A stretch of DNA of 24,486 bases from Actinomycetes bacterium (GTDB taxonomy: Bacteria; Actinomycetota; Coriobacteriia; Coriobacteriales; JAEZXW01). A model generated the notes under the pieces. The model saw nothing but the letters and a program-made list of their open reading frames with translations. It made no database searches and had not been told where the DNA came from. Numbering within the stretch: the stretch's first letter is position 1; the number at the start of each line of letters is the position of its first letter. Where the stretch lies: the NCBI GenBank assembly GCA_023419515.1, contig JAEZXW010000006.1, positions 1 through 24,486 of the forward strand, in the 5' to 3' direction. Below, one piece after another: positions 17,045-23,492 of this stretch. Both the position numbers and the translations under genes were made by a program.

Positions 17045-17149
17045 TTTTCAACTGGGATTTGTTAATAGTGAAAAAAATCGACCTGCAAAAAGCGGAGTTT
17101 TCAACGTTTTCAACAATTTTTGAAAAAAAATTTGCCGTGAGTTTTCAAC
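17045..17149. repeat. Four TTTTCAAC direct repeats upstream of dnaB
   Basis: The 8-mer TTTTCAAC occurs at 17045-17052, 17098-17105, 17107-17114 and 17142-17149, all in the same orientation, 77 to 181 bases upstream of the dnaB start. Two copies continue with A to give TTTTCAACA, one mismatch from the relaxed DnaA-box consensus TTWTNCACA. The intervening DNA is rich in A and T runs. Confidence 0.5.
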
Positions 17150-17151
17150 AA

Positions 17152-17188
17152 ATAAGCTCCTCCTGCATTTATGCAGTAAGGAGCTTAT
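17152..17188 (-). terminator. Terminator-like hairpin after rplI
   Basis: ATAAGCTCCT (17152-17161) and AGGAGCTTAT (17179-17188) make a perfect 10-bp stem, topped by CTGCA/TGCAG around a 4-base loop. On the minus strand it is followed by TTGTT, a modest U-tract. It lies 50 bases downstream of the rplI stop and probably ends the rpsF-rplI operon. Confidence 0.65.
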
Positions 17189-17237
17189 GATTAGTCGATA
17201 TTGAGCGAAAAGACTCCGCTCGCCGAGCTGGCGGCGC

Positions 17238-17855
17238 TTAAGCTTCAGCAACCTCGGTCTCAACAGCTTCGTCAGCTGCCTCAACCTCAGCATCCTCCTT
17301 GACCTCAGCCTCTACAGCCTCTGCTGCAGCAGCCTCAGCCTCAGCTTTTGCGGCCTCGCGCTCAGCACGAAGCTTCTCTTCCTTCTCCTCCTCGGTCATA
17401 AAGACACCTTCGATGTCCTCGACCTTCAAGGTGAAGTCTGAGCGAATCTCACGGTAGATCAGGATTGAAACGCCATGCTTGCCTGCCTGCTTGACAGCGC
17501 CATGGGTCTCGATCTTCTTGCGGTCTACCTCAACACCGAGCTGCTCCTGAATTGCCTCAGCGATCATAGGCGTAGTGACAGAACCAAACAGCTGGCCATC
17601 CTCGCCCATCTTTGCCTTAACGACAACGGTCTTGCCCTCGGTTGCCTCTTTCAATGCCTGAGCATCGGCAATGCGACCCTCTTCACGCTGAGCAATGTTC
17701 TTGCGACGCTGCTCAAGCTGCTTGAGGTTACCTGGGGTAGCAGGAACCGCAAGTCTCTGAGGGAAGAGGTAGTTCTCAGCATATCCCTGACGTACGTCAA
17801 GAACGTCGCCTTCACCACCCTTGCCTTTAAGCTCATCAAGAAGGATAACTTTCAT
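17238..17855 (-). CDS. rplI: Large-subunit ribosomal protein bL9 with long acidic tail
   Basis: Residues 1-152 are a normal bL9: MKVILLDELKGKGGEGDVLDVRQGYAENYLFP and the C-terminal rRNA-binding domain. The protein then continues for about 53 residues made almost only of Ala, Glu, Val and Lys (residues 153-205), predicted to be a charged helix or disordered. bL9 is usually near 150 residues, so this tail is an addition. The ATG has a strong GGAGG site upstream. It is the last gene of the rpsF operon, 61 bases after the DUF2232 gene. Confidence 0.97.
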   Translation of the reverse strand: MKVILLDELKGKGGEGDVLDVRQGYAENYLFPQRLAVPATPGNLKQLEQRRKNIAQREEGRIADAQALKEATEGKTVVVKAKMGEDGQLFGSVTTPMIAEAIQEQLGVEVDRKKIETHGAVKQAGKHGVSILIYREIRSDFTLKVEDIEGVFMTEEEKEEKLRAEREAAKAEAEAAAAEAVEAEVKEDAEVEAADEAVETEVAEA

Positions 17856-17916
17856 GTGTTCCTCCTCTTCTCCTTCAGTAAATAGTTAGTGTGCATTCCT
17901 TGGTATGTGATTTGCA

Positions 17917-18987
17917 TTAGGCCGAGCGTTTATTGCGAGATCCCGCGCGCTCGAGCTTTCTAAAATTCGCCCACACGTCGATGAAACCAACGATGGTGAG
18001 CACCATGAAAAGCATCTCGAGCCAAATCGCGCAGATGATCCCTAAAAACGGTAAGAGGCACCCTTGTGCTCTCTTGACTAAAAACCACTCGCCAACGGCA
18101 AGTCCTTGCAAAAGGAACGTCACGCGGGAGCAAAACAAAATGTTGAGCCCCACTGCAAAAATAATTGCTGCGTACGGTATGGAAAACGTGCTGACTGCTA
18201 GAGCAATCACGCCTGCGATCACCACACCGACGATCCAAAGCGCTGTATCGTACTGAGGCAAAAATCGCTCGGTTTCAAGGCCTAAGCGGGTGCGAGAAAT
18301 CTGTAACCCGACAATGCCTGCAACCGCCGTGAATGCTGCCTCATAAAAGTAGACTGCTGGCATCAAGCTCAAGATGAGATCATTGATCGAGTTAATTGGC
18401 AAAGCGAGTGAGGTCGTGTTTAACTGAGAAATCAGCGAACCAAAACTTCTTTCGATCGCGCTTTTCCAAAAGTCAACAATACCCACCTGGCTGTACCACG
18501 CATAAGCCACATCACTTGCGACAAATGCAACTGCGATCACCAAGCTCATGAGCATCACTTTCGTCGAGCTTACCGCACGCCAGGACAAAAATCCGATAGC
18601 GCAGGCGACAAGCGCTATCATCGGCGCATGTCCTTCCATTCCCGCAGGAATAGTGAAATACGAAAGCGCTGGAGCCAATGACGCAAACACTGCCAGAGCC
18701 TTTTTCCCCAATGCACGCAGGCCGCCGATGCCGTAGACAATGAGCGGAACTGCAACATAAGGAACGATTCCGACCATGCTTGAGCCTAAAACACACCAAA
18801 TGACCGACCAAATCAACTTTGGCCTTTGCTGCCTCATTGGAAAGAGCATGATTTTTGGAGAATCATTGCTTCCTGAAGCGCTGCTCTTATATGGGTCAAA
18901 GTCATTCCCTGGTGATTGATGCTTTCCGCCTTGCGGCGAGTAATCATCGAGCACCTCTGGTTTGATTGGCTCTTTGCTCAAAACCAA
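17917..18987 (-). CDS. DUF2232 (YybS-like) membrane protein
   Basis: A 356-residue protein with a hydrophilic N-terminus (about residues 1-55) and eight or so hydrophobic segments. Its position between rpsR and rplI is where Firmicutes and Coriobacteriia carry yybS/DUF2232, and the helix pattern agrees. The function of the family is not established. The start appears to be a TTG at 18987 or 18981, with AGG upstream, since the first ATG in frame is codon 47. It begins 23 bases after the rpsR stop, so it is surely in the operon. Confidence 0.82.
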   Translation of the reverse strand: MVLSKEPIKPEVLDDYSPQGGKHQSPGNDFDPYKSSASGSNDSPKIMLFPMRQQRPKLIWSVIWCVLGSSMVGIVPYVAVPLIVYGIGGLRALGKKALAVFASLAPALSYFTIPAGMEGHAPMIALVACAIGFLSWRAVSSTKVMLMSLVIAVAFVASDVAYAWYSQVGIVDFWKSAIERSFGSLISQLNTTSLALPINSINDLILSLMPAVYFYEAAFTAVAGIVGLQISRTRLGLETERFLPQYDTALWIVGVVIAGVIALAVSTFSIPYAAIIFAVGLNILFCSRVTFLLQGLAVGEWFLVKRAQGCLLPFLGIICAIWLEMLFMVLTIVGFIDVWANFRKLERAGSRNKRSA

Positions 18988-19010
18988 AAACCTACTTTAC
19001 TTCCGTCGCT

Positions 19011-19274
19011 TTAGTGGCGGCGGCGATCAGAGCGGCCTGAAATAACAGGAACGGTATAAGGCAGCAATGCCATATAACGAGCACGCTTGATAGCAACAGC
19101 CAAACGGTGCTGGTGCTGAGTGCACACACCGGTGATGCGGCGAGGCTTAATCTTGCCGCGATCAGTCATGAACTTACGCAGAAACTGTGTGTCCTTGTAG
19201 TCAAGATTCTCAAAGTCCTCCTTGCAAAAATTGCAGTTCTTTTTGCGAGGCTGACGTGCATATTCAGTAGCCAT
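19011..19274 (-). CDS. rpsR: Small-subunit ribosomal protein bS18
   Basis: An 87-residue protein of the 30S platform that pairs with bS6. Typical segments are present: KDTQFLRKFMTDRGKIKPRRITG, then QHQHRLAVAIKRARYMALLPYT. It has three cysteines (NCNFCKED and GVCTQ) as in the zinc-binding 'C+' form of S18. GGGAGG lies 12 bases before the ATG. It is third in the rpsF-ssb-rpsR-DUF2232-rplI operon. Confidence 0.98.
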   Translation of the reverse strand: MATEYARQPRKKNCNFCKEDFENLDYKDTQFLRKFMTDRGKIKPRRITGVCTQHQHRLAVAIKRARYMALLPYTVPVISGRSDRRRH

Positions 19275-19328
19275 TGTTAATGCTGTCCTCCCTTCGCATA
19301 AAAATACGCGAGGTTAATAAAAATTACC

Positions 19329-19754
19329 TTAGAACGGAATGTCATCGTCGTACACATCAGCTGCATCAGGAGCAGGAGCCATTGGTGCAGGCTGTGCGCC
19401 GTAACCAGCTCCGTCTGAACCCGCGTTGCGTGAGCTCATAAACTCAATCTCATCGATGATGACCTCGATGCTGCTGTGCTTTTGACCGTCACGCTCCCAG
19501 CTTGAGTAGCGCAGCTTTCCTTCAATGCTGACTTTGCTACCCTTGCTCAAAAAACGAGCGACTGATTCTGCACGAGTGCCAAACATGGTGCAGTTAATAA
19601 AGTTGGGATAGTCCTCCCATTGACCAGTCTGATTGTTTTTACGGCGATCATTGACTGCTACGCCGATGCGCATAATAGTCATGCCGCTGGCAGTGGCGCG
19701 AACCTCAGGGTCACGGGTCAAGTTACCGCTGATAATCACTCGGTTAATACTCAT
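19329..19754 (-). CDS. ssb: Single-stranded DNA-binding protein
   Basis: A 141-residue SSB. The N-terminal OB fold (MSINRVIISGNLTRDPEVR, then IGVAVNDRR, FINCTMFG and YSSWERDGQKHSSIEVI) covers residues 1-110. A short Gly/Ala/Pro linker leads to the conserved acidic tip DDDIPF, which binds replication and repair partners. It covers single-stranded DNA during replication, repair and recombination. It lies between rpsF and rpsR, the usual place, with CGGAG 6 bases upstream of the ATG. Confidence 0.98.
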   Translation of the reverse strand: MSINRVIISGNLTRDPEVRATASGMTIMRIGVAVNDRRKNNQTGQWEDYPNFINCTMFGTRAESVARFLSKGSKVSIEGKLRYSSWERDGQKHSSIEVIIDEIEFMSSRNAGSDGAGYGAQPAPMAPAPDAADVYDDDIPF

Positions 19755-19790
19755 GTCAACACTCCGTCTCTCATCAAATCCGCGTGAAAA

Positions 19791-20087
19791 TTAAGCCTTC
19801 TTCTCTTGACGGCGAACGATCATATAACGCTCTACAGCATCAGTGATGTGCAGAATACGATCGATCTCGGCGATTGAATCTGGCTCTGCTTGGAAGTTGA
19901 TGAGGGTGTAATCGCCTTCAGTAAGCTTGTTAATCTCGTATGCGAGTTTACGCTTACCCCACTCTTGCACATCCTCGATCTGGCCACCGTTGGTGGTGAT
20001 TGCAACATCGATGCGCTTCATGGCTGCGGCACGAGTCTCTTCGTCGATAGCTGGATCAACAAAGAACAGCAGTTCATAAGCCTTCAT
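19791..20087 (-). CDS. rpsF: Small-subunit ribosomal protein bS6
   Basis: A 98-residue bS6 (MKAYELLFFVDPAIDEE, then GKRKLAYEINKLTEGDYTLINF and AVERYMIVRR). It binds bS18 in the 30S platform. The ATG at 20087 is chosen because GGGAGGTGA lies just upstream and the protein starts as the family does. The frame extends to 20135 but those 16 codons overlap the leader hairpin. It is the first gene of the operon, with a promoter at 20162-20191. Confidence 0.98.
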   Translation of the reverse strand: MKAYELLFFVDPAIDEETRAAAMKRIDVAITTNGGQIEDVQEWGKRKLAYEINKLTEGDYTLINFQAEPDSIAEIDRILHITDAVERYMIVRRQEKKA

Positions 20088-20113
20088 GGTGTCACCTCCC
20101 CTGGACAATACTG

Positions 20114-20145
20114 ACCCCGTATCATGTGAAGGCATCCTACGGGGT
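20114..20145 (-). promoter_or_regulatory. Leader hairpin of rpsF, candidate S6:S18 autoregulatory site
   Basis: ACCCCGT (20145-20139 on the minus strand) pairs with ACGGGGT (20120-20114) around an 18-base loop, between the promoter and the rpsF ribosome-binding site. A competing CCTAC/GTAGG hairpin overlaps it. In many bacteria the S6:S18 complex binds a hairpin in the rpsF leader that carries an unpaired CCG. Position and a CCG in the stem region agree, but the fold has not been computed. Confidence 0.45.
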
Positions 20146-20161
20146 AGGAAATAACCCTCGA

Positions 20162-20191
20162 ATCATACCGTCTTGTATCGGAATAACTCAA
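20162..20191 (-). promoter_or_regulatory. Promoter of the rpsF-ssb-rpsR-DUF2232-rplI operon
   Basis: On the minus strand TTGAGT (20191-20186) and TATGAT (20167-20162) are 18 bases apart, with 4-5 of 6 consensus matches each. The -10 box is 74 bases upstream of the rpsF start, leaving room for the leader hairpin. Confidence 0.65.
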
Positions 20192-20231
20192 GTACCTTAG
20201 GTTTTTTGACTTGCCCTCCATCAAGCTCCCA

Positions 20232-20314
20232 TATTTAACAAGCATGTAACCAGGCGAACCTTACAAAATACTTACCGCTGCCTTACCACATTCTTAATTC
20301 CGACTTACCAAAAA
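20232..20314. promoter_or_regulatory. Tandem 11-bp direct repeats (CTTACC-N5 type), candidate PhoB/PhoP-like box
   Basis: Five consecutive 11-bp units run from 20260 to 20314: CTTACAAAATA, CTTACCGCTGC, CTTACCACATT, CTTAATTCCGA and CTTACCAAAAA. Two looser units, ATTTAACAAGC and ATGTAACCAGG, lie at 20232-20253 in a different phase. Eleven-bp tandem spacing is the hallmark of OmpR/PhoB-family sites. The block lies about 40 bases upstream of the rpsF promoter on the minus strand. The protein that binds is unknown. Confidence 0.55.
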
Positions 20315-20534
20315 TGAGTGAGTTTTCCCGAGGTTGACGAGGTATGCAGGGATAAAAGCGTGCAAGGATGAATACAGGAAACGATATGAAAGGTGAGCAT
20401 CAGCGCGGATAGAGAGTGAGGTGAATGCGAATTCGCAGCTTTCAGGGATTGCAGGCGATTGAGCGCACAAGCGCGATGAGCCCTGGATTGAATGCAAGCT
20501 GTGGATTTCTGGAATGACGAGTCATTAGGCGCAC

Positions 20535-20565
20535 AAAAAAGCGCCCCTATTAAAGGGGCGCTTTT
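20535..20565 (-). terminator. Intrinsic terminator of the DUF4013-like gene
   Basis: AAAAGCGCCCCT and AGGGGCGCTTTT (20537-20548 and 20554-20565) form a 12-bp stem with a 5-base loop. On the minus strand it is followed by six T. It lies 78 bases after the stop of the gene ending at 20643. On the plus strand it has only the four T of the stem, so termination there would be weaker. Confidence 0.9.
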
Positions 20566-20642
20566 GATGAGATATGAGGTGATAGATGTGATTGCTACCC
20601 GTGATCCTTAAATGGGAACTGAAGGCGGATGCTGATGGGTGC

Positions 20643-21794
20643 CTACTCGTCAGTCTTTGGCTTGTCTGAAGCTTCAGTCTGCTGTTCCTGCTTTGGCTCC
20701 TCTGGCTGCTCTGCCTCGTCTGGCTGATCAGCAACTGGAGTTTTTGGCTGTGCCACGGGAGCTACTGCTGCAGGGGTTGACGCAGCTGGAGCTTCTAAGG
20801 CTTCTGGCTCTGCTGAAGCTTGTGGCTTGTCAGCTGGCTCTGCCACGACGGGCTTGTCTGCTGCTGACTGCTCAGCTTGTTGCTCGGCATCCTCTTGAGC
20901 ATCAACGGTGCTAGGAGCCTGTTGCTTAACCAGATAAGAATGTGGCGTGCGAAGCCTCAATGGATCAGGCTCGTTCAAGCCACCCCAGACTGAAGGGTTA
21001 AACTGGCTCACCCAAATACCAACGGCGTTGCAGTAAACAAGCTGCGAAACAACGTTACCGATAAACGCGATAAACAAAATGATTGGAGTGACTATCAAAA
21101 TACCAGCAATTGGCAGACCACCAGAAAGAGCGTATAAAGCAATGGTGTGAACCACTCCATCACTTATGTCACCAGTGCTTGCGGCGCTTATCATGCCCTG
21201 CTGCACAGCATCGCTCATCAAAAACGTACCGATCATAGGAAGGTAAACAACCAGCCCGATGATGGAAACGATTGTCGTAATCACAAAGCCCATAATGAAG
21301 CCGAGCACGGAGATCTTAACAATGCCACGCCAGTCTTTATTAAGCATCTCCCAGATGTCAGAGACCTTAAAAAGGATATCTGCCTTGCGATAAATGACAT
21401 AGAGCACGCAGAATAATGCGAAGATAGTGATAACGATGTAGCTTGCGATATTGGCTGCAATGCTAATCAAGATACCAATAACTGGGATCCATGCGGTAGC
21501 CGAATTAATGATTGTCAACACGATACTCAAGATCAAGCTGAGAACCATGGTGATCAAAAACGTTGCAAAGCCTATCCTCATGATCTCGCTGGTGTCGATC
21601 TTGGTTTCAACGGGGCTGGTTCGCATGCCCCAAGCAGTGCGGCGAGCCCATGAGTAGATATAACCAAAGAGCGCGATCTGACCGATGATTGGAATAAACA
21701 TCAACAGAGAGAGCACCAACACATGCTTAATCCAACCGGGCTTGCTCGTTAAGAGCCCCCATGATGTTTTTGCGTATTGAATATCTTGGATCAT
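20643..21794 (-). CDS. DUF4013-like membrane protein with Pro/Ala/Glu-rich C-terminal tail
   Basis: A 383-residue protein. Residues 1-290 contain about six hydrophobic segments; the first, LVLSLLMFIPIIGQIALFGY, followed by WARRTAWG, resembles the DUF4013 family. The last ~93 residues are low-complexity, rich in Ala, Glu, Gln, Pro and Asp with repeated DKP/AEP units, likely disordered. The ATG at 21794 is chosen over an in-frame TTG at 21830; GAGAG lies just upstream. It is transcribed divergently from the glutaredoxin-like gene and ends at a strong terminator. The function is unknown, and the family match is by pattern only. Confidence 0.75.
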   Translation of the reverse strand: MIQDIQYAKTSWGLLTSKPGWIKHVLVLSLLMFIPIIGQIALFGYIYSWARRTAWGMRTSPVETKIDTSEIMRIGFATFLITMVLSLILSIVLTIINSATAWIPVIGILISIAANIASYIVITIFALFCVLYVIYRKADILFKVSDIWEMLNKDWRGIVKISVLGFIMGFVITTIVSIIGLVVYLPMIGTFLMSDAVQQGMISAASTGDISDGVVHTIALYALSGGLPIAGILIVTPIILFIAFIGNVVSQLVYCNAVGIWVSQFNPSVWGGLNEPDPLRLRTPHSYLVKQQAPSTVDAQEDAEQQAEQSAADKPVVAEPADKPQASAEPEALEAPAASTPAAVAPVAQPKTPVADQPDEAEQPEEPKQEQQTEASDKPKTDE

Positions 21795-21833
21795 AGTTCT
21801 CTCATCCTTCACAACAACGGGTATAAGCAAGCG

Positions 21834-21863
21834 AGTAATTCATAATTACTATGTTATGCATAG
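21834..21863. promoter_or_regulatory. Overlapping palindromes in the divergent promoter region, candidate operator
   Basis: AGTAATT-CAT-AATTACT (21834-21850) is a perfect dyad with 7-bp arms. It overlaps CTATG-TTATG-CATAG (21849-21863), a second dyad with 5-bp arms. They lie in the 103-base gap between two divergent genes, 35 bases upstream of the glutaredoxin-like start. Confidence 0.5.
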
Positions 21864-21897
21864 TACCACACCCACTGCATCCTGAAAGGATACTGAG

Positions 21898-22197
21898 ATG
21901 GCTATAACTCAAAATCTTTTGCTTTATTACAAGCCAAGCTGTCCATTCTGCCAGAAGGTTCTGCGCTTTATGGAGGATGCTGGCGTTGAAATTCCATTAG
22001 CTAACATCCATGACGAAGAGCATCTCAATACACTGATTGATCTAGCTGGTAAAAAACAGGTTCCATGCCTTGTGATCGACGGTAAGCCAATGCATGAGAG
22101 CGACGATATTATTGTTTGGATTCGTCAACACCTCACCGATGGCAAAGCTGATTTGCCTGAGGATAACGACACTCCAATGGCCTGCCCCATCAGGTAA
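21898..22197 (+). CDS. Glutaredoxin-like / GST N-terminal domain thiol-disulfide protein
   Basis: A 99-residue thioredoxin-fold protein. The active-site CPFC is at residues 16-19 (YYKPSCPFCQKV), and the cis-proline segment QVPCLVIDG and the ESDDIIVWI helix follow. Such proteins reduce disulfides, in glutathione users with GSH. AAAGGAT lies 7 bases before the ATG. The last residues, MACPIR, add a further cysteine. Other Coriobacteriia are not known to make much glutathione, so the electron donor may be another thiol or thioredoxin reductase (inference). It is divergent from the DUF4013-like gene. Confidence 0.92.
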   Translation: MAITQNLLLYYKPSCPFCQKVLRFMEDAGVEIPLANIHDEEHLNTLIDLAGKKQVPCLVIDGKPMHESDDIIVWIRQHLTDGKADLPEDNDTPMACPIR

Positions 22198-22286
22198 TTT
22201 AGATCGAGCGCGATACAAGCACCGAATGAAATAGTTCAAGCGCTGCGGATATTGGTATTAAACTTTGACTTAAATGCGAAGGCGAC

Positions 22287-23450
22287 TTAGCCAATTCCCA
22301 GCGCTTGTTGCGTTTTGAGATAACCGTGCTGAGCCAGCAGATCAGCAAGTGCCAGCGCACATACCGCCTCGACCACCGGCACCGCACGAACCGCAACGCA
22401 CGGATCATGCCTGCCCGTGAGGCTCAGCTCAACAGGCTCCATCGTCTCAAGGTCAACCGACTGTTGCTTTGCACCGATGCTCGATGTTGGCTTAAATCCA
22501 ACCTCCATGATAAGCGGCATGCCATTGGTGATTCCACCCTCGACACCGCCAGCGTGATTCGATAAACGCGTAAGCTCTGGGCGACCGTTTTTCTCAATCA
22601 CCGAAAATGGATCATTGCACACCGAGCCTAACAGTCGAGAAGACTTGAATCCCTCACCAAAGCTCACTGCTTTAACTGCAGGAATCGCAAACAAAATCGA
22701 GCTTAACAACGACTCGACACTCATAAAGCGGGGGCTTCCCAAACCGGCAGGCAAGCCAGTAACTACACACTCAACCTGACCACCGACTGAATCTCCCGCA
22801 TTAAGCGCGTTGAGAATCGCCGTGCGCATGCGCGATGCCGCCTCATGAGAAATCGTTGGGAAATCTCTATGTGCCACTTGCTCGAGCTCATCCATATCAG
22901 GATTCACAGGATCGACCGAAAAATCGGCAGAAGAACCAACCACACGCAAATGAGCCGCAATGCGCACGCCTCGACGAGAAAGCACCTGTTTAGCAATACC
23001 GCCCGCCATACAGATCGCCGCAGTATTGCGGGCAGAAAGGTATCCGCCGCCCAACAAATTGACCTGCGTACCAAAACGAGCCTGGGCAGTATAATCGGCA
23101 TGTCCAGGGCGCGGCACACGCCAACGATCGCGGTATACCTGAGACTGCGCGTCATCATTGAAAATAAAACCCGTGATAGGAGATCCTGTTGTCGTCAGCT
23201 TTTTATCAGACTCATCGGTGAGTGCAAGCGCATGAAAACCGGATTCAAAACAGACCTTATCGCTCTCTTTGCGCGGACTTACCCAATCATTCTCACCCGG
23301 GCATCGACGCTTTATAAACTGCTCGAGCTCCTTAATATCAATCTGCTCACCTGCGGGAATCCCGCTCAAAATCGCACCAACCGAATGGCCGTGTGACTCG
23401 CCGTACAGAGAAATCTGGATATGATTTCCCCAGGTTGAACCTGACAACAT
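22287..23450 (-). CDS. aroC: Chorismate synthase
   Basis: A 387-residue enzyme converting EPSP to chorismate with reduced FMN, the last step of the shikimate pathway. Clear signatures are GESHG at 17-21 with catalytic His20, RRCPGEND and PRKESDKV, RPGHADYT with the second His, and GRHDPCVAVRAVPVVEA near the end. The usual RGGGRSSARET segment reads GGGYLSARNT here, as in a clostridial-type subgroup. It lies 42 bases downstream of aroA, which makes its substrate. Confidence 0.97.
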   Translation of the reverse strand: MLSGSTWGNHIQISLYGESHGHSVGAILSGIPAGEQIDIKELEQFIKRRCPGENDWVSPRKESDKVCFESGFHALALTDESDKKLTTTGSPITGFIFNDDAQSQVYRDRWRVPRPGHADYTAQARFGTQVNLLGGGYLSARNTAAICMAGGIAKQVLSRRGVRIAAHLRVVGSSADFSVDPVNPDMDELEQVAHRDFPTISHEAASRMRTAILNALNAGDSVGGQVECVVTGLPAGLGSPRFMSVESLLSSILFAIPAVKAVSFGEGFKSSRLLGSVCNDPFSVIEKNGRPELTRLSNHAGGVEGGITNGMPLIMEVGFKPTSSIGAKQQSVDLETMEPVELSLTGRHDPCVAVRAVPVVEAVCALALADLLAQHGYLKTQQALGIG

Positions 23451-23492
23451 ATGGACTCCTTGGCTTTGTCTGTACGTTTCGTTCTGGGTATT

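Larger units (their letters stand above)
20088..20642. other. Intergenic region (555 bp) between rpsF and the DUF4013-like gene
   Basis: It holds the rpsF leader and promoter (20114-20191), the 11-bp repeats (20232-20314) and the terminator (20535-20565). Between 20316 and 20530 there is no coding frame, but several dyads occur: the perfect palindrome TGCGAATTCGCA (20426-20437), CAGGG/CCCTG (20443-20447 and 20481-20485) around GCGC-ACAA-GCGC (20463-20474), and AATGAC/GTCATT near 20512-20525. This part could encode a small RNA. Confidence 0.65.

Noticed and set aside
20088..20135. Longer start of rpsF at 20135
   Set aside because: The family start MKAYELLFF has a strong Shine-Dalgarno sequence, and the extension overlaps the leader hairpin.
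20232..20314. CRISPR-like array
   Set aside because: The repeat unit is 11 bp with no unique spacers, which does not fit a CRISPR array.
22845..23396. 183-residue plus-strand frame opposite aroC
   Set aside because: It is rich in Arg, His and Ile as expected for a shadow of a conserved gene, and it has no recognisable domain.
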